Shown here in pieces: positions 1 to 7,107 of a DNA stretch of 64,000 bases. The notes below the pieces were generated by a model. That model searched no databases. It had not been told where the DNA came from and was given only the letters and a program-made list of their open reading frames with translations. This DNA comes from JACJXF01 sp038316435 (lineage in GTDB: Bacteria; Bacteroidota; Bacteroidia; Bacteroidales; GCA-2748055): assembly GCA_038316435.1 (NCBI GenBank), contig JBBQAQ010000011.1, forward strand, positions 28,609-92,608, in the 5' to 3' direction. How positions within the stretch are numbered: the stretch's first letter is position 1; every line of letters starts with the position of its first letter. The position numbers and the translations under genes are program-made.

Positions 1-725
1 AAGACTCCTCCGTCACTATCCTGCATTGTCTTAAGCCAATCCAACTCAAATTTAACCTCATCCAGCAAATCGTTCTGACCATTACCCGATTCCGGAATAA
101 GTATTGAGCTGTCGGCAAAGTAGTAATTGAAGTTTTCATAAAATGATAGCATTGTTGCTACCGAAATTCCTGCATTTATTACATATTTGCCATAATCACC
201 GGCATCATACCATCCTCCAGGCGAAGAAATTGTTCCGCTTTTGCCAGTTGAGGAATGTAAAACGCACTGGGTATCTGGATGACCAGCGGGTCTTGCCCAT
301 AAACCTGCATAAGGCGCCTCCAACTTGAAGGAACTGCGCTGATAATAATATGATTTTAATGAAGCATAGGCAGCTCTTCGCAAAACAGTATTTGAAATTT
401 CGAATGGATAAGACTCACCGAAGCCGGGAATACGAATTTTGTAATTACCTGTTTTAGTGAGAGATGAAAAATCGCAAAATTTTACCGAATCTCCGGAATC
501 TTTCCAGAATTTTTCCGTAGAAAGGTTTCCAGTTAACTCAACAGTGTTATCCAGCGTATTTATTATCTCAAATGCTGAGGCTTTGCAAAAAGATATAACA
601 GCAATCTTATTAGCATCGGGATAATAACCAACTTGATTAATCCTGATGGCTCCAGCCTGCGTATAAGCATTTTGGACAAATCCTGAAATTAGGAAAAACA
701 AAACAATTCCTTTAATTAGTTTCAT
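1..725 (-). CDS. Glycoside hydrolase family 9 (cellulase-like), partial 5' part
   Basis: The gene runs off the left edge of the window, so only about 241 N-terminal residues are present. Translation on the minus strand from the ATG at 725 gives a signal peptide of about 22 residues ending near AYTQ. An N-terminal Ig-like CelD_N domain follows (it opens IRINQVGYYPDANKIA). The start of the GH9 catalytic barrel is seen as GGWYDAGDYGKYV, which carries the Asp pair that supplies the general base in GH9 enzymes, and then DLLDEVKFELDWL. The catalytic Glu lies beyond the window. Family knowledge predicts hydrolysis of beta-1,4-glucans outside the cytoplasm. It lies downstream of a carbohydrate-binding-module remnant on the same strand, which suggests a former polysaccharide-degrading locus. 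The fold assignment is firm. The exact substrate is not known. Confidence 0.9.
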   Translation of the reverse strand, partial: MKLIKGIVLFFLISGFVQNAYTQAGAIRINQVGYYPDANKIAVISFCKASAFEIINTLDNTVELTGNLSTEKFWKDSGDSVKFCDFSSLTKTGNYKIRIPGFGESYPFEISNTVLRRAAYASLKSYYYQRSSFKLEAPYAGLWARPAGHPDTQCVLHSSTGKSGTISSPGGWYDAGDYGKYVINAGISVATMLSFYENFNYYFADSSILIPESGNGQNDLLDEVKFELDWLKTMQDSDGGV

Positions 726-833
726 AGAATTCTTTTAAGGATTTATTAAAATATGAAAATGACAAACAAAAAATCAATCAGTTAACTGAGACAATATTCA
801 ATTATGCAGAATAAGCTTTGGCTTATTTCTGAC
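726..833. other. Intergenic spacer with hairpin
   Basis: AT-rich spacer between the GH9 start and the carbohydrate-binding-module remnant. A perfect 7-bp stem with a 4-base loop (AATAAGC/GCTTATT, 810-827) lies just after the remnant's stop codon on the minus strand. It is not followed by a T run, so it is only terminator-like. No clear promoter box was seen for the GH9 gene. Confidence 0.5.
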
Positions 834-1010
834 TTATTTTATGAGTTCAAAGTTAATAAAGTCGTAGTTCATTTGTCCAATTTCTACCGTATTAATTGTA
901 AGAGTTTGAATTCCTTTATCGAGTTCAATAGTCCCTAAACTGTCAATGTAATTCCAATGATGCCATTGCCTCCACGGGATGCTATCAGCCTCAATAACAC
1001 CCGACCAGTA
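834..1010 (-). pseudogene. 3' remnant of a gene encoding a carbohydrate-binding module
   Basis: Minus-strand translation in a frame different from the TonB-domain ORF gives about 58 residues ending at the TAA at 836-834. It includes IPWRQWHHWNYIDSLG, then a beta-strand run IELDKGIQTLTI, and ends GQMNYDFINFELIK. This pattern of Trp-rich loop, 'G-x-I-x-L-x-K-G-x-x-T-L-x-I' strand and final N-x-D-x-I-x-F strand is how CBM6/CBM35-like carbohydrate-binding domains end. There is no start codon and no upstream domain, so this is the surviving tail of a larger, probably secreted gene. The right-hand boundary is approximate (985-1025). The module family is assigned by pattern only. Confidence 0.55.
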
Positions 1011-1951
1011 ATGCCGTTTTTCGCTGCAATATTAGGATAGCGCAAGTTTTGAGCGATATGCTTTCTAAATTCAAGTGCGGGTTCACCGCCATTAAATTTT
1101 GGCATATTTTCGACAAGGTAATAAACGTCTCCTTCAGAATCCGGGTATTCAGCTTTCAATGCACCTGTAGGTGAAATTTGTGAATTATTGGAATAATTTT
1201 CAAATGGTGAAAAACGAAAAGTCCAATTGTAAAGAACATTTACAGGCATATTATTTTGGTATCCGGGTTCCCAAACCGGGGAATTAGCTAATACGCGGAT
1301 AGCTTCAATATTTAAATCCGGAGATTTTGGGTTAAAGATTCTTGGATCTCTAATTTTTCCACCTGAATCTATAATAAATTGAACATTAATATTACCATAT
1401 AAACTCTTTCCTAATGCATATATTGGTAATATTATAGTAGAATCAATATATTTTTTAAATTCCACAACGGGATCGCCGCCTTTAAATAAAGGCATTCGGG
1501 TAACTTCATAAAAAGTACCGTCCGTATTCATAGTAATTTTATCTTTCTTTTTGAGACTATTAATGACAGTCATATCAATCTGATAATTTAAAGCTTCAGT
1601 TTGAAGGTAATTCCATACTTCCGAATAATTAATATTTATAAGAGTATCATTATTTTCGTCAAAATAGAGCCACTTTCCGTAGGGTATATCCTGATTGTAC
1701 GAGCCGGTTGCAGATACTCCCCCTTGTTTATTAAAAAAATAAAACCTGCCTTGCCTGATTTCTGGATTAACAGAGCTAAGAGTTCCTTTATAAATCAGAG
1801 TTTTTTCTTTTGTAAACTCTTTGATTTCATAGGTGCTATCTTTAAGAAGTACAATCGATTTAGATGGATTTGATGTTTCATTTTTGATTTGACAAAATCC
1901 TGAAATTGCAATTAAAAATGAGAGTAAAATGGAAAAAACTATATTTTTCAT
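935..1951 (-). CDS. TonB C-terminal-domain protein with two TonB-like domains, the second cut short
   Basis: The protein has 338 residues from the ATG at 1951; a longer reading frame exists but lacks a signal peptide. MKNIVFSILLSFLIAISGF is a signal peptide. A MORN-like stretch follows (RQGRFYFFNKQGG, PYGKWLYFDENND). A complete energy-transducer TonB-type domain starts at MPLFKGGDP and runs to the YNWTFRF strand. A second copy starts at MPKFNGGEPALEFRK and keeps family character only to YPNIAAKNGITGRV. After that it runs into unrelated sequence that encodes a carbohydrate-binding-module tail in another frame. The usual last 60 or so residues of the domain are therefore missing. The product may still be made, but it is a chimera. 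An IS element lies 50 bp upstream of the start and has probably displaced the native promoter. Confidence 0.75.
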   Translation of the reverse strand: MKNIVFSILLSFLIAISGFCQIKNETSNPSKSIVLLKDSTYEIKEFTKEKTLIYKGTLSSVNPEIRQGRFYFFNKQGGVSATGSYNQDIPYGKWLYFDENNDTLININYSEVWNYLQTEALNYQIDMTVINSLKKKDKITMNTDGTFYEVTRMPLFKGGDPVVEFKKYIDSTIILPIYALGKSLYGNINVQFIIDSGGKIRDPRIFNPKSPDLNIEAIRVLANSPVWEPGYQNNMPVNVLYNWTFRFSPFENYSNNSQISPTGALKAEYPDSEGDVYYLVENMPKFNGGEPALEFRKHIAQNLRYPNIAAKNGITGRVLLRLIASRGGNGIIGITLTV

Positions 1952-1991
1952 GTAGTGATTTTTGTGTTTTTCAGAATTGAAGTGATTATAA

Positions 1992-2000
1992 CTAATTATA
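1992..2000. repeat. Target-site duplication, left copy
   Basis: CTAATTATA immediately left of the IS. The same 9 bp is found at 3076-3084. The pre-insertion target is itself a direct repeat of ATTATAACTA. Confidence 0.8.
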
Positions 2001-3075
2001 GTTAGTGCATGAGAGTAAAAATACCATTTTATTTTCAACATCATCACGAGTTTTCGGGGACAAAATGAACTTGACCCGAATAAAGTTCTTTGGCATATTT
2101 ATCTATGCTCTTTGCAAGGTTCAAACGGTTTGTTTTGAAAAACTAAATGTCAGTTTCGATGCCGATGTCAGGGTTGATTCCTCTTTACGCAGAATACAAC
2201 GCTTCATGTCGGAGTATCTATTGGATACCGACCTTATAGCTCGCTTTGTGCTTGCCCTGTTGCCACATAAGCCGCCCTATCGTTTGGCTCTTGATAGAAC
2301 GAACTGGAAGTTTGGAACTTCAAACATCAATGTTCTGGTTCTTGCCATAGTTTATAACGGCGTTGCTTTTCCCATTTTGTTCAAGCTGATGCCAAAATTT
2401 GGCAATTCATCTACCAGTGAGCGTATTGACTTGATGCAACGGTACATTGAACTGTTTGGCATTGATAGCATTGACTGCCTGTTGGCTGACAGAGAGTTCA
2501 TCGGGAACCATTGGATTGCATCCCTCAATAACAAACGGATTCGATACCACATTCGGATTCGCGAGGACTTTTGCATCGATATTCCCAAAAATGGACATAG
2601 GGTAAAAGCTTCATGGTTTTTTAATCACTTAAAAATCAATCAGTATGAGTTTTACCCTGGAATCGTTTACGTCAATGGCCAACTTTGTTTTTTATCGGCG
2701 TCGAAAATAAAAAACAAACAAGGTGTTCCCGAACTTCAGATCATTGTTTCGTTTAACAAGCCTGATAAGGCTCAATCATTATACAAAGAACGCTGGCAGA
2801 TAGAAACTGCATTTGGAGCACTGAAAACAAGCGGATTTAACATTGAAGACACGCATTTGACCGATATAAACCGAATTAATAAACTCTTTGCCTTGGTGCT
2901 GGTTGCTTTCGTTTGGGCTTACAAAGCTGGAATATTCTTAAACAATCTTTGCCCAATCAAAATCAAAAAGCATGGAAGACGAGCTAAAAGTTTATTTAAA
3001 TACAGATTAAATTATCTCGCGAATGTCCTGTTTTCCAAATTTATTATATGTTTTAATTTTTTGTCATGTACTTAG
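2001..3075 (+). mobile_element. Complete IS4-type insertion sequence, 1075 bp
   Basis: The ends form an imperfect terminal inverted repeat. GTTAGTGCATGA on the left matches CTAAGTACATGA (right end, reverse complement) at 9 of 12 positions. A 9-bp direct repeat CTAATTATA flanks both ends, a length in the range known for IS4-family target duplications. The single transposase gene fills the element, and its TAG stop is the last three bases. The element is intact, so the insertion may be recent. It lies between the TonB-domain gene (minus strand) and the lysS side. Confidence 0.8.
2065..3075 (+). CDS. IS4-family DDE transposase
   Basis: The protein has 336 residues from the ATG at 2065; a GTG at 2005 would add 20 residues. 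The DDE catalytic triad is visible: first Asp in LALDRTNWKFG, second Asp in CLLADREFIG, and Glu in the YREK signature YKERWQIETAFGALK (Y-x2-R-x3-E-x6-K), which defines the IS4 group. The C-terminus ends FLSCT, as in many Bacteroidota IS4 transposases, so the protein looks full length. It catalyses cut-and-paste movement of the flanking element. The frame has no interruption, so it is probably functional. Confidence 0.9.
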   Translation: MNLTRIKFFGIFIYALCKVQTVCFEKLNVSFDADVRVDSSLRRIQRFMSEYLLDTDLIARFVLALLPHKPPYRLALDRTNWKFGTSNINVLVLAIVYNGVAFPILFKLMPKFGNSSTSERIDLMQRYIELFGIDSIDCLLADREFIGNHWIASLNNKRIRYHIRIREDFCIDIPKNGHRVKASWFFNHLKINQYEFYPGIVYVNGQLCFLSASKIKNKQGVPELQIIVSFNKPDKAQSLYKERWQIETAFGALKTSGFNIEDTHLTDINRINKLFALVLVAFVWAYKAGIFLNNLCPIKIKKHGRRAKSLFKYRLNYLANVLFSKFIICFNFLSCT

Positions 3076-3084
3076 CTAATTATA
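3076..3084. repeat. Target-site duplication, right copy
   Basis: CTAATTATA immediately right of the IS, identical to 1992-2000. Confidence 0.8.
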
Positions 3085-3161
3085 ACTAATTGGATTATTA
3101 TTTCTGTGAGATACTATTTCAACAATGAATAAGGTTGAAAAATCTGACAACTAAGGTAAAT

Positions 3162-3208
3162 AAAAAGTCCAAATCGCCTCTGATTCAAGCGCATCTGGGG
3201 GACTTCTT
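3162..3208 (-). terminator. Probable rho-independent terminator downstream of lysS
   Basis: On the minus strand a stem AAGAAGTCC/GGACTTTTT (8 of 9 outer pairs) encloses a partly paired interior. It runs into TTTTTATTT. It lies about 100 bp beyond the lysS stop and just past the stop of a short remnant frame. Confidence 0.5.
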
Positions 3209-3210
3209 GT

Positions 3211-3305
3211 TTAGATATCTTTAGCTTTCCATATTTCGTCCTGCTGAAAATTTTCCGGAAATCCCATTGCGCGAACATCGATGTCGTATTTCCAACAAGC
3301 TGAAA
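3211..3305 (-). pseudogene. 3' remnant resembling the C-terminus of an Abi_2-type abortive-infection protein
   Basis: On the minus strand, between the lysS stop and the terminator, a frame reads SACWKYDIDVRAMGFPEN, then FQQDEIWKAKDI and a TAA at 3213-3211. The 'D-I-x-x-M-G-F-P-E-N-x-x-x-x-x-x-W' ending resembles the C-terminus of Abi_2 family proteins as I recall it. No start codon or upstream domain exists, because lysS begins at once in another frame. It is at best a relic of a lost gene. The identification rests on one short motif. Confidence 0.35.
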
Positions 3306-5042
3306 TTATCGCTTTTGCAACCAGGAACTTACCTGCTCCGGACTCAACCCCGCCAACTCCAGCTTATTCTTTTTCTTATACCCGTTCAGATCATTAGCGA
3401 GTTTCCCCGGTTTATCCACTTCCTTGAGTTTGGCAACAGTTGTATACCCCAATGTCTTCAATGGTTCTACCCATTCAGCGGGTACTCCAAGTTCGATGAA
3501 CTTCTCTGATCCATCGTCCATGGCCTCTTGTCTCTTCTCTGGCTTCATCTGCGGGAAAAACAACACATCCTGTATGCTTGGCTGGTTAGTCATCAGCATC
3601 GTCAAGCGATCCATACCGATTCCCATACCGGATGTTGGTGGCATTCCGTATTCCAGAGCTCTAACAAAATCCATATCAATAAACATAGCTTCCTCATCGC
3701 CTTTTTTTGAAAGTTCCATCTGAGATTTGAAGCGTTCCATCTGATCGATGGGGTCATTTAACTCAGTATAGGCATTGCACAACTCCTTCCCATTTACCAT
3801 CAGTTCAAATCTCTCGGTGAGTTCAGGGTTGTTACGGTGTTTTTTGCACAAGGGAGACATCTCAACCGGATAATCCTTAATAAATGTGGGTTGGATATAA
3901 TTGTGTTCACATTTTTCTCCGAATATTTCATCAATCAGCTTGCCCTTTCCCATACTGTTATCGGCTTCAATATGAAGTTTTTTACAAACCTCCCGAAGGC
4001 CGGTTTCGTCCATTCCGCTAATATCAATTCCTGTAAACTCTTTTATCGAATCAATCATGCTGATTCGCTTGAAAGGTCTTTTGAAATCAATCTCTTTGTC
4101 GCCGAGTTTTACCTTGGTAGTGCCATGAAGATCCATTGCAACCTTTTCGATCATCTCCTCGGTGAAGTCCATCATCCAGTTATAATCTTTGTAGGCAACA
4201 TAAATTTCCATGACGGTAAATTCGGGGTTATGGGTCCGATCCATTCCTTCATTCCTAAAATCCTTCGAAAATTCGTACACTCCATCAAATCCCCCTACAA
4301 TAAGCCTTTTGAGATAAAGTTCGTTTGCAATTCTTAGGTATAAAGGGATATCAAGGGCGTTATGGTGCGATATGAAAGGTCTTGCCGTTGCACCGCCCGG
4401 TATTGATTGCAGGATTGGTGTTTCAACTTCAAGGTATCCTTTGCTGTTAAAAAGTTCGCGGAATGAATTGTAAATCTGTGTTCTTTTGCGAAATACATCC
4501 CTTACTTCAGGATTCACAACAAGGTCAACATAACGTTGTCTGTAGCGGAATTCAGGATCAGTTACCGCATCAAAAATCTGACCATCTTTTTCTTTTACAA
4601 TAGGAAGGGGCCGAAGGGATTTGCTAAGTAATGTCATTTCGTGGGCGTGTACCGATAATTCGCCTGTCTGCGTAATAAAAGCCCGGCCTTTAATCCCTAT
4701 AAAATCTCCAATATCGAGCAATTTTTTAAATAAATCATTGTAAATGGATTTATCCTCACCAGGACATATTTCGTCGCGGTTCAAATAAATTTGAATTCTG
4801 CCAGTGTCATCCTGAATTTCTGCAAATGATGCTTTCCCCATGATACGGCGGCTCATCAAACGACCGGCTATGGTAACATCCTGAAAATTATTGTCTTCTG
4901 GGCGGTATGATTTTTTTATTTCTTCAGCTTTGTGGCTTACCGGATAGGCTTCCTGTGGATAAGGATTGATGCCCATTTTCCGTATTTCTTCGAGGGAGTT
5001 TCTGCGAATTTGTTCCTGTTCACTTAATTGCAATTGACTCAT
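3306..5042 (-). CDS. lysS: Lysyl-tRNA synthetase, class II
   Basis: The protein has 578 residues. It charges tRNA-Lys with lysine in the cytoplasm. An N-terminal OB-fold anticodon-binding domain (residues about 60-165) precedes the class II catalytic core. Motif 2 is FRNEGMDRTHNPEF near residue 262 and motif 3 is GMGIGMDRLTMLM near residue 475. After the core, about 75 extra residues (from roughly 500) form a small helical extension with a helix-hairpin-helix look (LKTLGYTTVAKLKEV). Such an extension is known from Bacteroidota LysRS. The start MSQLQLSEQEQIRRNSL matches the family. A good promoter lies 24 bp upstream. Confidence 0.97.
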   Translation of the reverse strand: MSQLQLSEQEQIRRNSLEEIRKMGINPYPQEAYPVSHKAEEIKKSYRPEDNNFQDVTIAGRLMSRRIMGKASFAEIQDDTGRIQIYLNRDEICPGEDKSIYNDLFKKLLDIGDFIGIKGRAFITQTGELSVHAHEMTLLSKSLRPLPIVKEKDGQIFDAVTDPEFRYRQRYVDLVVNPEVRDVFRKRTQIYNSFRELFNSKGYLEVETPILQSIPGGATARPFISHHNALDIPLYLRIANELYLKRLIVGGFDGVYEFSKDFRNEGMDRTHNPEFTVMEIYVAYKDYNWMMDFTEEMIEKVAMDLHGTTKVKLGDKEIDFKRPFKRISMIDSIKEFTGIDISGMDETGLREVCKKLHIEADNSMGKGKLIDEIFGEKCEHNYIQPTFIKDYPVEMSPLCKKHRNNPELTERFELMVNGKELCNAYTELNDPIDQMERFKSQMELSKKGDEEAMFIDMDFVRALEYGMPPTSGMGIGMDRLTMLMTNQPSIQDVLFFPQMKPEKRQEAMDDGSEKFIELGVPAEWVEPLKTLGYTTVAKLKEVDKPGKLANDLNGYKKKNKLELAGLSPEQVSSWLQKR

Positions 5043-5065
5043 TTTCCAGTGGTTTGAATTTTTGG

Positions 5066-5094
5066 CAAATATAATGGATTTATAGGGAATTCAA
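5066..5094 (-). promoter_or_regulatory. lysS promoter, Bacteroidota type
   Basis: On the minus strand TTG (5094-5092), an 18-base spacer, and TATATTTG (5073-5066) fit the Bacteroidota housekeeping-sigma consensus TTG-N17-23-TAnnTTTG. This leaves a short leader before the ATG at 5042. Confidence 0.7.
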
Positions 5095-5303
5095 TTCTTG
5101 AAAAAGCTTTCATTCCTTAATGTATCATAGTTTTATTGCTTATGGGGAATTTCATACAAACTTTAAATAAATTGGAAAAATTTTAAATTTCAATGCTGAT
5201 TTTTTTTGTTATCCCACATTAAGTACAAAGGGGTTAAATTTTATGTGTTTGATTATTTCGATACCAATGATGCAAATTAGACTGATTATTGAGGGGATAT
5301 TTA

Positions 5304-5311
5304 TATTTTTG
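5304..5311 (+). promoter_or_regulatory. recJ -7 box
   Basis: TATTTTTG matches TAnnTTTG, 47 bp before the chosen recJ ATG. No TTG was found at the ideal spacing, so only the -7 element is claimed. Confidence 0.5.
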
Positions 5312-5357
5312 TAATAGAAAAAAAGGGATACCTTTTTACTTCGGAGGTTTAGAAACT

Positions 5358-7076
5358 ATGGAAAAAAATTGGGTAATAAAGCAACAAGGCGATGAATCTA
5401 TATTGCAGCACCTCCAGCAAATATTGGGGGTTGATCGCCCAATTGCTAACCTTCTGAAGCAAAGAGGAATTGAGAATTTTGAACAGGCTAAATTCTTTTT
5501 CCGACCCGAATTGTCGCATTTACATGACCCTTTTCTTATGAAAGACATGGATCGGGCGATAAAACGAATTGAGCATGCAATCAGTTCGGGCGAAAAGATC
5601 ATGGTTTACGGCGATTATGATGTTGATGGTACCACCGCTGTTGCTATGGTTTACAGCTATCTGAAAGAATTTTCACATGATATTTTATTTTATATCCCCG
5701 ATCGGTATAATGAAGGATATGGAATTTCTATTAAAGGTATCGATTTTGCATCGGCAAATAGTGTAAGGCTCGTTATCGCTCTTGATTGTGGTATAAAAGC
5801 CAATGAAAAAATATTATATGCCAATTCAAAAGGTGTTGATTTCATCATTTGTGATCACCATACTCCAGGAGCAGCAATACCCGATGCAATTGCTGTTCTT
5901 GACCCAAAGCGTGCCGATTGCTCATATCCATTTAAAGAACTTTCAGGATGTGGTGTTGGCTTCAAGCTAATTCAAGCATTTCAATTAAGTCGTAATCTCC
6001 CTTTTGATGCAATCATCAAATATCTTGATCTTCTTGTAGTAAGTATTGCTTCAGATATTGTATCAATTGCAGGAGAGAACCGAGTCATGGCTTATTTCGG
6101 ACTTAAACAAATCAACGAAAAGCCTTCAATGGGTATTCAAACCCTGCTTAAGCTATCGGGTATACAAAAAAAAACGATCACCATCGAGGATATTGTTTTT
6201 AAAATCGGCCCCAGAATAAATGCCGCAGGAAGAATGGAATCGGGCAGCAAATCTGTAGAGTTGTTAATTTCTGAAGATACAAGTCTGGCTCAAATAATGG
6301 GAGTTAAGATAAATGACTTTAATTTAGACAGACGAAATGTTGATTCGGCTATAACTCAGGAAGCGCTTACCATGATTCAGATGGATGAGTCGATGAAAAA
6401 CAAAAAATCGACTGTTCTTTTCAATCCAAATTGGCATAAAGGAGTTATAGGAATTGTTGCATCCAGACTGTTGGATCATTATTACAGGCCAACGGTAATT
6501 CTTACTAAATCAAACGGATTTGCTACCGGCTCAGCCCGCTCGGTAAATGGTTTTGATCTGTATCAGGCAATTGAGGAATGCAGCGATCTGCTTGAGAATT
6601 TCGGTGGGCATAAATATGCAGCTGGTCTTACCATGAAGCTGAATAATGTCAACGCCTTTCAGGAACGATTTGAAAAGGTTGTGAATAAAATGATTCATCC
6701 CGATCAACTTATTCCTGTGGTTGAAATAGATACAGAACTTCAGCTTTCCGAAATCAATGATAAATTTTTTAGAATTTTAAAACAATTCCAGCCATTCGGA
6801 CCTGAAAACATGGCGCCGGTTTTTTTGACTGAGAATGTTTCAGATAATGGCGGTGGAAAACTGGTTGGAATGAATGCCGAACATCTTAAGCTTTCCTTAG
6901 TCCATGAGAAAGATCCATACAGAGTGTTCCCGGCAATCGCTTTTCAGCAGGGAAAACTGTTTCCTAAAATTTCTCGTGGTCAGGGATTTGATATCTGTTA
7001 CTCTCTTGACGAAAACGTTTACAGAGGAGAATCAAGTATTCAGATAAATATTAAGGATATTAAGGTGGATAAGTAA
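5358..7076 (+). CDS. recJ: Single-stranded-DNA-specific 5'-3' exonuclease RecJ
   Basis: The protein has 572 residues from the ATG at 5358, which follows a purine-rich CGGAGG at 5342; an upstream in-frame start at 5289 lacks family character. RecJ degrades single-stranded DNA 5' to 3' in recombination and mismatch repair. DHH-family metal ligands are visible: DYDVDGTTAVA near residue 86, the DHH triplet near 165 (CDHHTPG) and GPRINAAGRM near 283. The DHHA1 domain follows, with GGHKYAAG near 415. A C-terminal OB-fold region completes the protein. Its length is usual for the family. It ends 31 bp before the convergent stop of the next gene. Confidence 0.95.
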   Translation: MEKNWVIKQQGDESILQHLQQILGVDRPIANLLKQRGIENFEQAKFFFRPELSHLHDPFLMKDMDRAIKRIEHAISSGEKIMVYGDYDVDGTTAVAMVYSYLKEFSHDILFYIPDRYNEGYGISIKGIDFASANSVRLVIALDCGIKANEKILYANSKGVDFIICDHHTPGAAIPDAIAVLDPKRADCSYPFKELSGCGVGFKLIQAFQLSRNLPFDAIIKYLDLLVVSIASDIVSIAGENRVMAYFGLKQINEKPSMGIQTLLKLSGIQKKTITIEDIVFKIGPRINAAGRMESGSKSVELLISEDTSLAQIMGVKINDFNLDRRNVDSAITQEALTMIQMDESMKNKKSTVLFNPNWHKGVIGIVASRLLDHYYRPTVILTKSNGFATGSARSVNGFDLYQAIEECSDLLENFGGHKYAAGLTMKLNNVNAFQERFEKVVNKMIHPDQLIPVVEIDTELQLSEINDKFFRILKQFQPFGPENMAPVFLTENVSDNGGGKLVGMNAEHLKLSLVHEKDPYRVFPAIAFQQGKLFPKISRGQGFDICYSLDENVYRGESSIQINIKDIKVDK

Positions 7077-7107
7077 ATGAACTTTTTCAGGTTTTAATAC
7101 CTTCAGA

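Larger units (their letters stand above)
5043..5357. other. Divergent intergenic region lysS/recJ
   Basis: This 315-bp AT-rich spacer between divergent genes holds the lysS promoter near its left end and the recJ -7 box near its right end. I see no repeats or small genes in the middle. Confidence 0.6.

Noticed and set aside
143..328. Plus-strand ORF of 61 codons
   Set aside because: It lies antisense inside the GH9 gene, whose frame on the minus strand has clear family motifs.
3837..4337. Plus-strand ORF of 166 codons
   Set aside because: It is antisense to the catalytic core of lysS and has no domain of its own.
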